Below are positions 47,491-58,439 of a stretch of 64,000 bases of DNA, in pieces. The translations under genes were made by a program, and so were the position numbers. Numbering within the stretch: the stretch's first letter is position 1; each line of letters starts with the position of its first letter. Source of the stretch: Parapristionchus giblindavisi (Eukaryota; Nematoda; Chromadorea; Rhabditida; Diplogasteridae); assembly GCA_943737045.1 (NCBI GenBank), contig CALSFV010000342.1:186001-250000 (forward strand), written 5' to 3'. The notes under the pieces are model-generated. The model was not told the DNA's origin and searched no databases. It was given only the letters and a program-made list of their open reading frames with translations.

Positions 47491-50400
47491 ATGCCGGTTG
47501 GCTGGTGTGAGTCAATTCCGTTCGAACGTATGCTCAAATGGAAACACAATGTGTCCGAGGTTCGAGTGATCTTTGATCTTTGATCTCTTTTCGTCCTTCC
47601 AAAGGTGTGTTCTTCACCAGAAGCAAGAGTCAACATGGTTCTGACATCTTATATAATATTTTGCGTCTCATAGAACTTTGCAATAGAAACTGCTGAATCG
47701 TAAAGCTTATCTTTGAACTTTTAAAATATAAAAAAAAATCTATATATATATATAAATTTGATCTTTGATCTTTGATCTTTGCTCCAGGCTACTCCATATC
47801 TCTGGCCGGTCTTCATCTCGATGGTGGTGACGCAGATGATCTGGATCGGAGTCTATCAATGTAGGGATAAGGACAATGTATGTTTTAAGCTGTTTTTACA
47901 TTAATTTCGAATCTGCATTATTACTGGTTATTTTGTTTTTACTTGTTGACTATGCGAACAATCCTGGAGAATGATGATATACTTTTTTTAGTCATTACAT
48001 ACAATATTTACAATTATTGATTCACTTGATTTATTGATTTTACCTTAGGACTTTGCAAAAAAAATCTTGTTCCTATGTAGTCTCTCTTTAGAACCCTTAT
48101 AATATTCTGGTAGACGCATAATACTTAATGATCTTTGATCTCTAATTATCGATTGATTGTAGATCGTGAGATATACCCGGTACATGTTAGGAGAAGAATC
48201 TCTAGCAATAAGACGGAACGACAGCAACTCCCTTGCGACCTTTTTAAACTTTGATAAGGTATGTAAAAGTTTTGAAAAGTCACGAAACGGAAAGAAAATC
48301 AGAGAAAACTCTCTTCGATTTACGCACTCTCTCACCTCCTTTAAAATTTTGAATTTCACTGCTTTGAACGCAACATAAATTATTTATTAAAGCAACACCC
48401 CGAGTTAATTTGAATATCTCCGCTCTGGCAACACTTTAAAATATATGTAGATGCCCCGGAATATCGAAATTCTTTAACATTTCCTCGGTCACAAACACCA
48501 ACAAATAAATCAATAAATCCATTTCAGGACTTCCATGATCCCAACCCAAAGACGCTCAGAGATTTTGCTATTGAAACATTGGTAATTGTTCATATTTATT
48601 CATTCATTCCTTTTTAACCCCATAACCAGCGTAGCGCCTCTGGAGAATATATATTATTTTACTACACACTGATATCTATTTACAAGTTACAATTTAATGA
48701 CCTTTATCGCACAGAAGCATTTGGGGTGTAGTGATATACTATATCATTTCCGTTACCTATGAGTGAAGAATTGACGCTATAGTGCGTATAAAATACACTT
48801 GTGTAATTGCCTTGCTATTAGCTGGTAAAACGCAGATGTATTCCATCGATCAACCCCCTTGTTTTTTCCTCCCTTGTGTATTCTATCGGCGCAACTCGGG
48901 TGTTAAATTAAATTGAATTATATAAAATTATTTAAATTAAGTTAAATTAAATGATTGCAGCAACTCGTCCCAATTCTGGTGGCCTTGGTCGTTATGGCTC
49001 TCGCGATGGACCGCCGCTCTTCCAAGTGCAAGATGGTAGGGGAGCAAGTGGAGAGGGCAAGTGATGATGAGGTGAGGTGTATGATTAAAGCTAAAGATCA
49101 AAGATCAAACAGCCCACAACATGGCGGTTCAATGAGGAGCGGCAGGGAACGAGAACGTGCGGAAACGGAACGGGAGCGGCGGAGAGTGAGAGAGGTGATC
49201 AGGTGAGGTGCATGATCAAAGATCAAAGATCAAAAGGCCAATAACACTGCGGTTCAATGCAGTACTAAACTAACAATATGAGGATACGCAGGAGTGCCTA
49301 TTGCAAAATTAAGAGTGACGATTCCTCGAAATTCTGCCGAAATGGCGCTTTGCGGCTGCGTGCAATCCGAGTGCGCCTGACTAGGGCTGTCAAGTTTCAC
49401 GAGAACGGAGGCATGCTAAGATGGCCTAGTGACAATAACTTTTGTGCAGCACGTTTAGTTCAAAATGCGAGAGAGATAGCGGGGCAAAAGAAATGCCGAG
49501 GCGACTTTTGCCATAACTGTGGCGCGCTGTTTGGTGTGTTTTCACAATCTCATTATAATGAGACGATAGTTCATTAGTCAGAGCGGCGCACCTTAGACAG
49601 TTTTGGTGGCGCGGCGGAGAGTGTGACAGAGAGAATCATTGGATGCCTTCTCGCACGCACACCCTCTCTAATGCAGCCCACCAAACCCGCCTGGCATCCG
49701 CCTCGCACTCTTTATAAGTTCAGCGAGTAAATACTAGGATAAATGAAATATTTAAAAAAGTGCGTTAAAGGCACACTCCGAATAAATTATGCTCTCCGCT
49801 CTGGCATCACTCGTAGACAAAGAAAGCGAGAGAATATTGCTAGAGCGGAGAGTTTCAAATTAGGTTGGAGTGTGGCTTTCATTCAGTATTTGTGCCCGAT
49901 GTACGAATGTCAACCGCCGTACCAAATAGGGGTGGTAGATCAAGAGGTCGACCCTAATTTCTCTCTTTTTTCAATGGGAATCGGCTCTATTTTGGGGCTC
50001 ATCTCGACTGTAATTCCTATCAAGTCGAGAGACAGAAATGGGGGTGAGGTAGAGAGGGAAAGAAAGTGAGAGATCACAAGAGGGAATAGGGTAGACGAGA
50101 AATTGAGGCTATTCCGACCGCCTCAAAAATCTGTCTGTCTGCGTCTCTTCTTTAGCACGCTATTTCTCTCTATCTCACCCATAATTTTTCAAAACACCGC
50201 ACGAGTGATTTTATGGTCGAGATATTTAGAGTTGACCCGGCTGACTGAGCGTGACACAATGTGATATACTGTAACTCCACATTGTCATCCCGCAAGTCTC
50301 CGCTCATTTTTATGTTCCTTTTATTGTTTAGAGTATTGTTATATTATTTACTTATTTCATATTACATTTTGCATGAATCGATACTATACTCCATTGTTCT

Positions 50401-53400
50401 TTGCCTTTTGACGAACATTCATCGTTCATTTCCCCGATATGGACCGTGAAAGTCATTTGTCATCATCCGTTTTCACAATTCGTTGTTCACTTTGTGTCGT
50501 CATATTTTCCGCTAATTCGTATTCATTTTAGCTCAACGTCAACATTTCAAGATGTTAATGAGAAGAAAGGACTATTTATGTTAATTAAATGAGGATATAT
50601 TCAAAATATATAGTCTTCTAGTCAATAAGGTTCGTTCTATCCTTTCTCTCTTATATTTCTATCTTTTGCTGAAATGTTTGTTGATACAATCAAAACGGTG
50701 CTGCACTATTCATTCACAGAATACTTTCATAGTTATTGTAGTTCATAGAAACTCAATTGTCATCATCCGTTTTAGGATGTCGAAACTATCCGCTTTTCCT
50801 AAGATTATGTTTGTAAATGTGTTATATTGCAGGCGTAATTATGCTAGAATGGATAGGAAATATGCCTATGGATAATTTTGCGGATGAAGGTTTGCTCAAT
50901 TATTCTTCTCCTTTGTCTTTTATTTGAATTACTATATGTGTTCATAGCGGTGCAACACCATTCATTCGTAGATCTCATTCATTGTTTCTTTCAGTAATAT
51001 TGGTCAAAAACCAATTGTCATCACCCGTGATTAGTAGTAGTGTACCGGGTTTCTTGATGTGCTGTTTACTGTCTATATTTCAGAAGTGTCTGTGCAAGAA
51101 TGGATAATTTGATTGTATATGTTGGATGAATTTGATTTTATGTGAGGAAGGTAAGCGCTATTGTCTACTTTCTTCACTTATTCACATTGTCAGTCCACGA
51201 CTGTTATCAATCTTTCATATTCTTATATGTTCGTATGTTAAATCATCGTACCTAAATTTCGCTTTTTTTCCAGGCTCTCGACTAATCAACGGATCTTCTT
51301 TATGATATTCCACTTGCATATATTCATTGGCTGTAGGAGCAATTGAGGTTTGTTCAAATCTATCCATACTTTTATGTATTATTAATAACGTATCGTTAGT
51401 AAACATTTATTTTATATTGTTATTCATTTACTGTGATAGCGAATTGACCATTTTGCTCTAGCCCTCCGTACACACAAAGGATGTTTACTGAAATTTTCTA
51501 TGAATTCCCTTGCTAAGGCATCCACCGGGAAACACTTCCCATGGTAGCTTGATTGCATGGGATAAAGAAAATGAAATCAATGGAAAGTGATAAAACTGTA
51601 CGAAGGGCTACTGTAAAAATACATATTACCTATCACATAAAATAAGATTTATATAAATATATTGATTTATATATCACATTGATACGGCATCCACCGGGAA
51701 TATTTCCCATGGTCGCCTAACTCAATGAAATTAGTTAAATAAATTTTTAATTAAATATAATCAATGAAATACTAACAAAACCTTCAACGATGATGATCTA
51801 CGGTTTTAAAATTTTCCATTATATTTTAATATTATCTACGAAGCTCAACAGTGCATACATACTCCCTCTCCCTCTCCCTATCCCTCTCCCTCTCCCTCTC
51901 CCTCTCCCTCTCCTTTTCCATTCCCCCCATCTCCTATCCTCTCCCTCTCTCTCTGTCTTCCCCACTTCTCTCTTTTTGTTGTTACTAACAAATAGGTACA
52001 GTAGTTGCCAGCGATGATATCTCCTCTGCCCATTTAGACTCGTCTTTTCATTGAGCAAAGGTACGAATATATTCGTTGTCGCTGTTTTAGTTTAATTTCA
52101 TATAATTTCAGGATCGTAGTGAATCGTCATCTCGATAAAGATGATCCCCCATTCTACTATATTTTGTTACTATTCATTGACATAGCATCCACCGGGATGA
52201 AGTCCCATGGTAGCTTTACTCAATGAAATAGTACGAAATATCAGTAGTTGGTCGATCATCTCTTGTGAACAATAGTGAAATCAATTGGATAAGGTAAGAG
52301 TATATAAGTTGCTACTGTTTTAGTTCAATGTCATGTAATTTCAGGATCCTTATGATGAAGGTGTCGTCCGCTCCTATCGATAATAGTTCATTCATTGATC
52401 AAAGGTAACAATGTAAGAGCTTGCATTGTTCTAATTTTATTTTATCCAATTTCAGGATCTTTGACGTGCACTACCTACGTACGATGCGTCTCGACAATTA
52501 AATATTCATGATTGAAGAATTAAAGGTACGGTTATTATTAACCATCAATATTTTTCATTTTATTTATTTATTTATTTATAATTATTTACATTTCTAGATT
52601 CGTTCGTATGATGGTTCAAGGACAACGATGGAGGAATGGAAGATGAACCAACAAAATGATGGATCTTTTGACGGAAGGATGGATGGAAAATGATTATTGA
52701 AGGATCCATTATTGTTATTGAGTTAATCGACTATTCCGTTTATTATTGTTTTGTGTAAACGAAACTCTCGTAGCTATTGTTAAATCCCCCTTTTTCTTCC
52801 TTTTCTTTTTTTCCTTTTCATATCCCCCTTTTCGCTATTTTTATTGAGCTTCATATCATTCAAAACATTTTATTTACATATTATATATCATAACATATTC
52901 GTTTTTTTTCTTTTCAAAAATTCACCATTTAGTTCTTTCATCCAATTAATTTTCATTTCCTTCTTTTACTGCATTTTGTTCATCACTTGTTTTCATTTTC
53001 GTTATCCCATGAGTCCTGTCCAATCTCTCATCGATCAGTTTTGTGCCACTTCCCTGTTTGATCTATTTCCGCTATCATCTCGACTACAAATAAAGGCCTT
53101 CCTATCTCAAATATTGATTGACTCAGAGAGGGGGGACATATTTTTAGGGTCGACCTATTTGGTACGGCGGCTGGCATCACTCGTAGACAAAGAAAGCGAG
53201 AGAATATTGCTAGAGCGGAGAGTTTCAAATTAGGTTGGAGTGTGGCTTTCATTCAGTATTTGTGCCCGATGTACGAATGTCAATGCTAATTTTGTGGAAT
53301 TTCAACCTTTTTCAAATTTTTACAATCATTTTTGACTCTTCATACATCCTATTAGTAGTTGACAAGGGGATGCTCCCAACTTGTCCCGCCCATATAAGAT

Positions 53401-55337
53401 GGCAATAGCATGACTAGGATCAGTTTTCGATGCTGATTACGAATCCGCTTTCAAACGTTGCCCAATCGAGCTGAGATTTTTTTAGAAAATCGATATTGAA
53501 ATTCGGCTAGTTGATCGGAAATTCGTTTGGATTTCTACACGAACCATTCTAATGATTTCATGAACTCGCATATCAACTATCCAAACAACTAACTGCTTGT
53601 GTGGTTTAGTAGATAAGGTAGATAAGATGTGAATTTTTCGAATGAACTAGTCGAAATTCATTATCGATTTTTCAAAGCCCAGCTCGAAAACAAAAGCAAA
53701 AACAACGTAAAACTTACATTTTCTTTATCCCTACATTGATCGACTCCGATCCATATGATCTGCGTCACCATCAACGTGAGGAAGACCGAGGCAACGTTTG
53801 AAAGCGGATTTGTAATCAGCATCGAAAAATGATTCTATTCATGCTATTGTCATCTCATCTGGCCAGGACAAGTTGGGAGCATTCCCTCGTGAGAAATATT
53901 CAAACTTTTTTTCTGCTTGCAAAGATCAAGGATCAATTTCAGAAACTTGAAGTGTTTATCGCAATGTTCATCGCATTTTGGGGCTCGCACTCCCTCGCAG
54001 TGTAAGTTGACGAAACCCAATAAATCTTTACAAATATCCGCTCTAGTACGTAGCTCAGAGCTCTTGCTCAGCTAGCTCTAGCTCTAGCTCTAGTACGTAG
54101 CTCAGAGCTCTAGCTCAGCTAGCCCTAGCTCTAGCCTAGCTAGCCCTAGCTCTAGCTCTAGTACGTAGCTCAGAGCTCTAGCTCAGCTAGTCCTAGCTCT
54201 AGCTCTAGTACGTAGCTCAGAGCTCTTGCTCAGCTAGCCCTAGCTCTAGCTCTAGTACGTAGCTCAGAGCTCTAGCTCAGCTAGCCCCAGCTCTAGCTCT
54301 AGTACGTAGCTCAATGTCAGAGAGATACCGATAATGGAAGGGAGAGGAGGGGGGGGATCGAATATTTCGAGGTGTTTAGCAGCTTCAGCAAGCCAATTTC
54401 ACAAGTACATTATATACGGAGACAATCAGTGTCCGAATATATATGTATAATAATAATACTTTTAATCCATTTTGCACATGTGCACGGGTAACTACAAAAC
54501 GGATGGTTTGCTTGCGAGCTACCGTAATCGAGCTACCGTAATCGAGCTACCGTAATCGAGCTACCGTAATCGAGCTACAGTAATCTTTCTCTCGTTCAGG
54601 AGCGCGACGGATCTGCTCAATATCGATCTGTGCTGGAAGAAATGGATCGCGAGTTTATCTACCCTCGCTTATTATGTCGTCGCGATTCTTGTGAGCATTG
54701 ATTTTTCCCCACGATTATCGATTTTCTTCTAATTATTGATTTTTTGTACGAATTAATTGCAGGCTTTCAGCGCCCGTAGGTTCCCTGTACACGTGTTCCA
54801 GTATTTCTTGGTAGGTTTTCCAGTATTATGAGAAAGATGTTTATCGATTGATCGACTAATTCTACCGTATCCACTTAGTATACCGTAACACACCAGTACT
54901 TAAAGTATTGTTATTGCAATCTAACCAATCAAAATTGTCTGTGACCATGGCGAGACGAGCGAACCTAACATATATTTATATATATCATGAATCTCTTGTG
55001 CATAAAAATAAGAACCTTTTCGCACAGGAAAATGTTTTTCGCCTCAGTATTTATTGATATGCACTATATGCGCTCCGCACCTTTCGAAAAAAACTAGTGA
55101 AAAAAGGGAGAAAAAAATAGTGATCGTGACTGAAAATTCCCGAAAATTTGGTAAACAAACCCGTGTTGCCATACACTGGAAAAAATTCCCTAGCTAACAA
55201 TAAGGTACCCCAAGAGAATTATTCCCAGTCATATAAGGCAATATTTCCCTTATATGTAAGACGAGAGAAAAATAAATTTTAAAAAACCAATCGATAATCA
55301 TTCACTGTAAACAAGCTGATAATAAAAAGCAATGCGA

Positions 55338-55423
<86 letters not shown>

Positions 55424-57481
55424 TAGTTATAAAATAAAATAAAAATAATAATCAAAATCAAAATCAATATCAAAATAATCAATGTAAATAATCAATGCAG
55501 GCCACAAACTACGTTCTCCAAACGCTCTTATGTCTGACTCTTCTTCCCGCAGATTCATTCTGGTTAATTATAACGACGCTCTTTTTCTTCTGTAAGTTGC
55601 ATTGGATCATTTAATCTTCTATGTTTGATCTTTGATCTTTGCAGACTCCATCCGTGAAAGGATGGAAGGGGGTCCAGATACTGAACCGCAGAATCCTTAT
55701 CCTGCAGCAACGATTTACACATATGTTGACGTGAGTTTGAAATTGATTGTGAGCAACTGCCGCAACGAAAACCAGCTTACTGTGGGTGCGCTTTCCAGAT
55801 TCCGGACTTCTTGACCTATAAAGTCATCGTGGCGACACCAGGCGACGGATATACACAGGGCCAAATTGAGAAGGTCTTGTCAATCAATAATATTATATGT
55901 ATTTGTTCCAAAGTGCTCTATTATTATTACAACACCTGTGAGCTCCGACAAGGCGGAGGTAGGAGGAGAAAATAGAAAGAGAGAGACAGAGAATGCTAAC
56001 AACTCACCATGGTTAGTGATATATATCACTAGAACCGGTATGAAATTCTGACTGATATCCATCGAGTCTACTTGCCACGCGCTTCTGTTATTCGAGAAAA
56101 TCGATAATGAGATCGCGAATATGGAAGGCATGAACACGGCTATCTTGATATTTCTAACCATATCAACTCGGTTTTCAGCTCCAAACCACTGCACCACAAG
56201 TGCCGGTGACATTGAAGATGAAAACCGAGTTGAAATGGTCAGCCATATCAACTCGGCGTTGATAGCCGTGTTCATGCCTTCAATAGTCGCGATTTTAATT
56301 ATCAATTTTCTCGAATACCAGAAGCTCGTGGCAAGTAGACTCGACGGATATCCAGTCAGAATTTCATGCCGGTTATAGCGATATATACCATGACTCCATG
56401 GTGAGCAGTTAGCATTCCCTTGTAAGAGAATTTGCCGTGAGTGTATCTTTCTTATTAAAATATTTTGAAAAATATGAATATAATAAAATATGGAATTTGT
56501 TTCAGGGAAATGAATTGTGATGCAATTTCTATTACATTTATAATTAATTTAATTATTCTAGTTAATAATGAATTTTCAGGCACCCCAATCGTACCAGGTT
56601 GGAGAAATCTACTACGCCGATATCCTTCTCTACTCTATTCTCGTTGGGCAGTCCATGGCTTCCGGTGTGATATTTTTAATCCATTGCATGACGCACTGAG
56701 AGCAAACTTACCTGGCAAATCGTTACCCCGATACACTTTCCTGGCAAACGGTTACCCCAAATGGTGAATTATTCAATGGCTGAATTCACCATTTGGGGTA
56801 ACGATTTGCCAGGAAAGTGTATCGGGGTAACGATTTGCCAGGTAAGTTTGCTCTCAGTGCGATTGCAATGCGACGTTTAGCCTGCAATTTGAAGCTCTTT
56901 GGCTATCCTTTTGATACAATTTACTGGCGAAACTCCCTACAGACCCCCCCCAAATCAGTTGCCGTTTCTGAATGACATGCAGAGTTGAAAAATCAATTTT
57001 TGTGTTCGAAAGTCACGTAAAGAAGAAGGAAATAGGCGAGAGAGTGCGTGGAATGATTAGAGTGTTCTCCGTTTCTCTATTTTTTTTTCGTTATCAGTGC
57101 GATATCCAAGCTCTGTGAGTCAACTCTCGCAATCCAACCGTAATCCCAATCAATCGATAATTTCTTCAAATCAATCGATAATATCAGGCATAATTCCGGG
57201 CATCGTCTGCGCTTGCTGCGTTCTCATTGGTGTCGTGTGGTCCGTGAACGAGAAACACCGCAAGAATCTATCAAACCTCCCTAAATATGGGTAAGCATAT
57301 CGATGGACTGTGGTCTTCAAAAATCAATAATAACACTCCAAAAATCAATAATTACACGCCAAAAATCAATAATTACACTCCAAAAATCAATACTTACAGT
57401 GTTCTCTTCGGCTTCTGCGGACACTTTGGCACTCTCATCGTTCAGTATGCGCTGATGTGCCCATCGAAAACGACTGCCTAA
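47491..57481 (+). CDS. Multi-pass membrane protein, paralogue 4 (379 aa)
   Basis: Exons: 47491-47559, 47788-47877, 48163-48258, 48528-48581, 48961-49071, 53943-54001, 54600-54690, 54763-54810, 55501-55591, 55645-55730, 55799-55873, 56580-56664, 57188-57290, 57400-57481. The joined frame is open from MPVGWCESIPFERMLKWKH to TTA-stop. Phases match the other copies. Exon 12 has one extra codon and exon 13 several. Exon 11 ends in GTCTTG instead of GTAGAG, so that donor is weak. Intron 5 (4.9 kb) carries the 3.26-kb element with 113-bp direct repeats and a fold-back holding an antisense piece of exon 2. A second exon-5-like Arg/Glu-rich tail with its own GATCAG|GTGAGG donor lies at 49132-49202. 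Family not recognised; likely a polytopic membrane protein like its paralogues. Confidence 0.8.
49340..49460 (+). repeat. SINE-1 remnant in intron 5 of copy 4
   Basis: GCGCTTTGCGGCTGCGTGCA, then GATGGCCTAGTGACAATAAC and TTTTGTGCAGC correspond to the 5' part of SINE-1 and its flank. The B box is absent. Confidence 0.5.
49767..49882. repeat. Fold-back A that received the 3.26-kb insertion
   Basis: AAAGGCACACTCCGAATAAA, CTCTCCGCTCTGGCATCACT, GAGAATATTGCTAGAGCGGA, then AGGTTGGAGTGTGGCTTT. From 49801 on it is repeated exactly at 53171. Confidence 0.8.
49801..49913 (+). repeat. 113-bp direct repeat, left
   Basis: Identical over 113 bp to 53171-53283 (CTGGCATCACTCG at the start, GTACGAATGTCAA at the end). 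It is immediately followed by the terminal inverted repeat CCGCCGTACC. It covers part of a fold-back A plus 34 bp of neighbouring DNA, so it is not itself a repeat-family boundary. Confidence 0.95.
51518..51550 (+). repeat. GCATCCACCGGG hairpin motif, copy 1
   Basis: GCATCCACCGGGAAACACTT, then CCCATGGTAGCTT. The stem GGGAA/TTCCC is extended by CCA/TGG. Confidence 0.7.
51687..51718 (+). repeat. GCATCCACCGGG hairpin motif, copy 2
   Basis: GCATCCACCGGGAATATTTC, then CCATGGTCGCC. The loop differs from copy 1 while both stem strands are kept. Confidence 0.7.
51864..51913 (+). repeat. (CTCCCT)n hexanucleotide repeat
   Basis: About eight units of CTCCCT with one CTCCCTATCC variant; CT-rich DNA continues to about 51975. 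Confidence 0.9.
52185..52216 (+). repeat. GCATCCACCGGG hairpin motif, copy 3
   Basis: GCATCCACCGGGATGAAGTC, then CCATGGTAGCTTT. The stem is GGGA/TCCC with a different loop. Copies 2 and 3 are followed by ACTCAATGAAAT. Confidence 0.7.
53171..53283 (+). repeat. 113-bp direct repeat, right
   Basis: Exact copy of 49801-49913. It continues as TGCTAATTTTGTGGAATTTC, which resembles GTTAATTGTGTGAAATTTC after the corresponding point (34826) in copy 3, so the right flank is the native one. Confidence 0.95.
53363..53889. mobile_element. Fold-back, CAAGGG termini, carrying a gene piece
   Basis: CAAGGGGATGCTCCCAACTTG at the left is mirrored at 53869-53889 and flanked by TGA on each side. The gene copy 3 intron has the empty site (GTAGTTGAGCAATATTC). 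Arms of about 95 bp (to GAATCCGCTTTCAAACGTTG) enclose a loop with an antisense exon 2 fragment. Confidence 0.88.
53713..53797 (-). pseudogene. Captured antisense fragment of exon 2 of the membrane gene
   Basis: On the minus strand: GGTGACGCAGATCATATGGA, CGGAGTCGATCAATGTAGGG, then AATGTAAG. This matches the second half of exon 2 plus its splice donor in the five paralogues. It reads VTQIIWIGVDQCRDKENV-like. The upstream part (GTTGCCTCGGTCTTCCTCAC) is degenerate. It lies in the loop of a fold-back, inside intron 5 of copy 4 and opposite to the host gene. Confidence 0.82.
54041..54312 (+). repeat. AGCTCTAGCTC composite minisatellite
   Basis: Five units of about 50-60 bp with the words AGTACGTAGCTCAGAGCTC and AGCTCAGCTAGCCCTAGCTC. 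It starts 40 bp after the exon 6 donor of copy 4, replacing the fold-back A remnant found there in copies 1 and 3. Confidence 0.92.
54520..54585 (+). repeat. 15-bp tandem repeat CGAGCTACCGTAAT
   Basis: About five units of GAGCTACCGTAATC, directly upstream of the exon 7 acceptor region. Single units stand at the same place in copy 3 (35570) and in part in copy 2 (26365). Confidence 0.88.
55339..55421 (+). repeat. (AAT)n microsatellite
   Basis: About 27 AAT units in intron 8 of copy 4. Confidence 0.95.
55990..56413. mobile_element. Fold-back, CAAGGGAATGC-type right end
   Basis: Right end CATTCCCTTG. The left end is decayed (AGAGAATGCTAAC). The arms share CACCATGG, ATCCATCGAGTCTACTTGCC and AAGGCATGAACACGGCTATC with their mirrors. 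The centre contains two inverted CATATCAACTCGG words. Frames on both strands are shadows of the palindrome. Confidence 0.85.
56692..56863. mobile_element. MITE with CACTGAGAGCAAACTTACC termini, copy 1
   Basis: Almost fully palindromic over 170 bp (CCTGGCAAATCGTTACCCCG, then ACCATTTGGGGTAACG). A near-identical copy is at 60155-60322. Confidence 0.93.
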
Positions 57482-57539
57482 TCGATTATCGATTAATTAA
57501 ATGATCTACCTCACGATGTACCAGGCAATAGCTGTAGTG

Positions 57540-57910
57540 ATCATCATAGTATCTAATCATTCCTCATGTTTTTGATATCCTTAAATTTGTGCGCACACCA
57601 CGCTCGTGACGTCCGCGTCCATGTCCACGTCCATTTTGGATTTTGCGATCGCTCAAACGTACAAGCGGCATCAAAAGCGGGATAACCGCTCATCTACAAT
57701 ATAGACACTGCCTTGGAGCATCTACCATTGCATGTATGCCAAAATTTCGTTAGGAGTTCGCACATTGAAAAATGGACGTGGACGCGTCACGCAGCTGTAT
57801 CAAAATTTTAGTAACAATAAACATTGTATTCTTTCTGATGATAAAGTTTATGTTGAACAAATTGTTTACGTGAATAAATTGACGATTGATCTTTTATAAT
57901 CCTGGCATCA
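57540..57910 (+). repeat. 3'-flank block of copy 4 unit
   Basis: CCAAAATTTCGTTAGGAGTT, AACAATAAACATTGTATTC, CTGATGATAAAG, GTGAATAAATTGAC, as after the other copies. Confidence 0.7.
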
Positions 57911-58439
57911 AAACAAATAATTTGTATTCCTGTGTAAGAAAGGTACGGGATGGTATTCGGTACTTCTTATCACAATTACACGAGGTCAGGAAAGACTAGT
58001 CTTCTTATGCTAAAGAAATCGGTCCAGTGTATGTCGTTCGGTTGGATAGTACTCATATTATATTGAATAGTGCTCAAATTGCCCTATGTGTCAAATGACT
58101 TAAAGGGAGACTGCCATTCAAAAAAAAAGTTCTTCAATATCATTTAATCTCGTGCGCGAGGATCAAGAGAGAACCGTTCTAGACTGATAGGCTGTGACTA
58201 GACATAAGTGGGCGGGGCAGACGCGAGAGCAAACTGAGTGGCATCACTGGTCATGCCTCGCATCCTGCCTATGTGATGGTGTGGACATGCCTCTGCTCCA
58301 CCTGTCACATTCCTCTCGTCTTTGTGACCCCAGACGTGAAGGTGAACACGAACTGCTAAATCACTCTCATACTGAAAGCCACACTCCTCCCCTAGACCAA
58401 GTGTCACTTTTGTCGGAGCTTTTGGACGCTGTTCTACTT
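57911..58439. other. Unassigned intergenic DNA
   Basis: No repeat relation inside the window and no coding signal that I can support. Frames of 60-90 codons occur on both strands without splice or motif support. Confidence 0.5.

Larger units (their letters stand above)
50833..52525 (+). ncRNA. Candidate spliced transcript inside the 3.26-kb element
   Basis: Exon-like blocks end in AAG or AAAG before GT and begin after TTTCAG or TTGCAG: 50833-50889, 51084-51150, one ending 52060, 52112-52293, 52345-52404, 52456-52525, and one starting 52598. Two consecutive introns are exactly 51 bp. Joining 52112-52293, 52345-52404 and 52456-52525 keeps one frame open for 54 codons (part: MMKVSSAPIDNSSFIDQR, then IFDVHYLRTMRLDN and stop). 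It could be a short-peptide gene or a non-coding RNA. Confidence 0.4.
49914..53170. mobile_element. 3.26-kb TIR element with 113-bp flanking duplication
   Basis: Left end CCGCCGTACCAAATAGG, right end its exact reverse complement. GTCGACCCTA follows inside on both sides after a 16-bp offset at the left. Intron 5 of gene copy 3 (about 34789-34830) has the flanking sequence once and without insert. No transposase is recognisable. The interior has three copies of a hairpin motif, diverged internal duplications (TGTCATCATCCG words near 50280, 50458, 50758; a variant at 51018), and a plus-strand series of introns at 52061-52111, 52294-52344, 52405-52455 and 52526-52597. Near the right end (about 53008-53165) a frame reads MSPVQSLIDQFCATSLFDLF. 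Class unknown. Confidence 0.85.

Noticed and set aside
49801..53283. LTR retrotransposon with 113-bp LTRs
   Set aside because: The repeats consist of pre-existing host and MITE sequence also present once in gene copy 3; there is no TG...CA end, primer site or polymerase frame.
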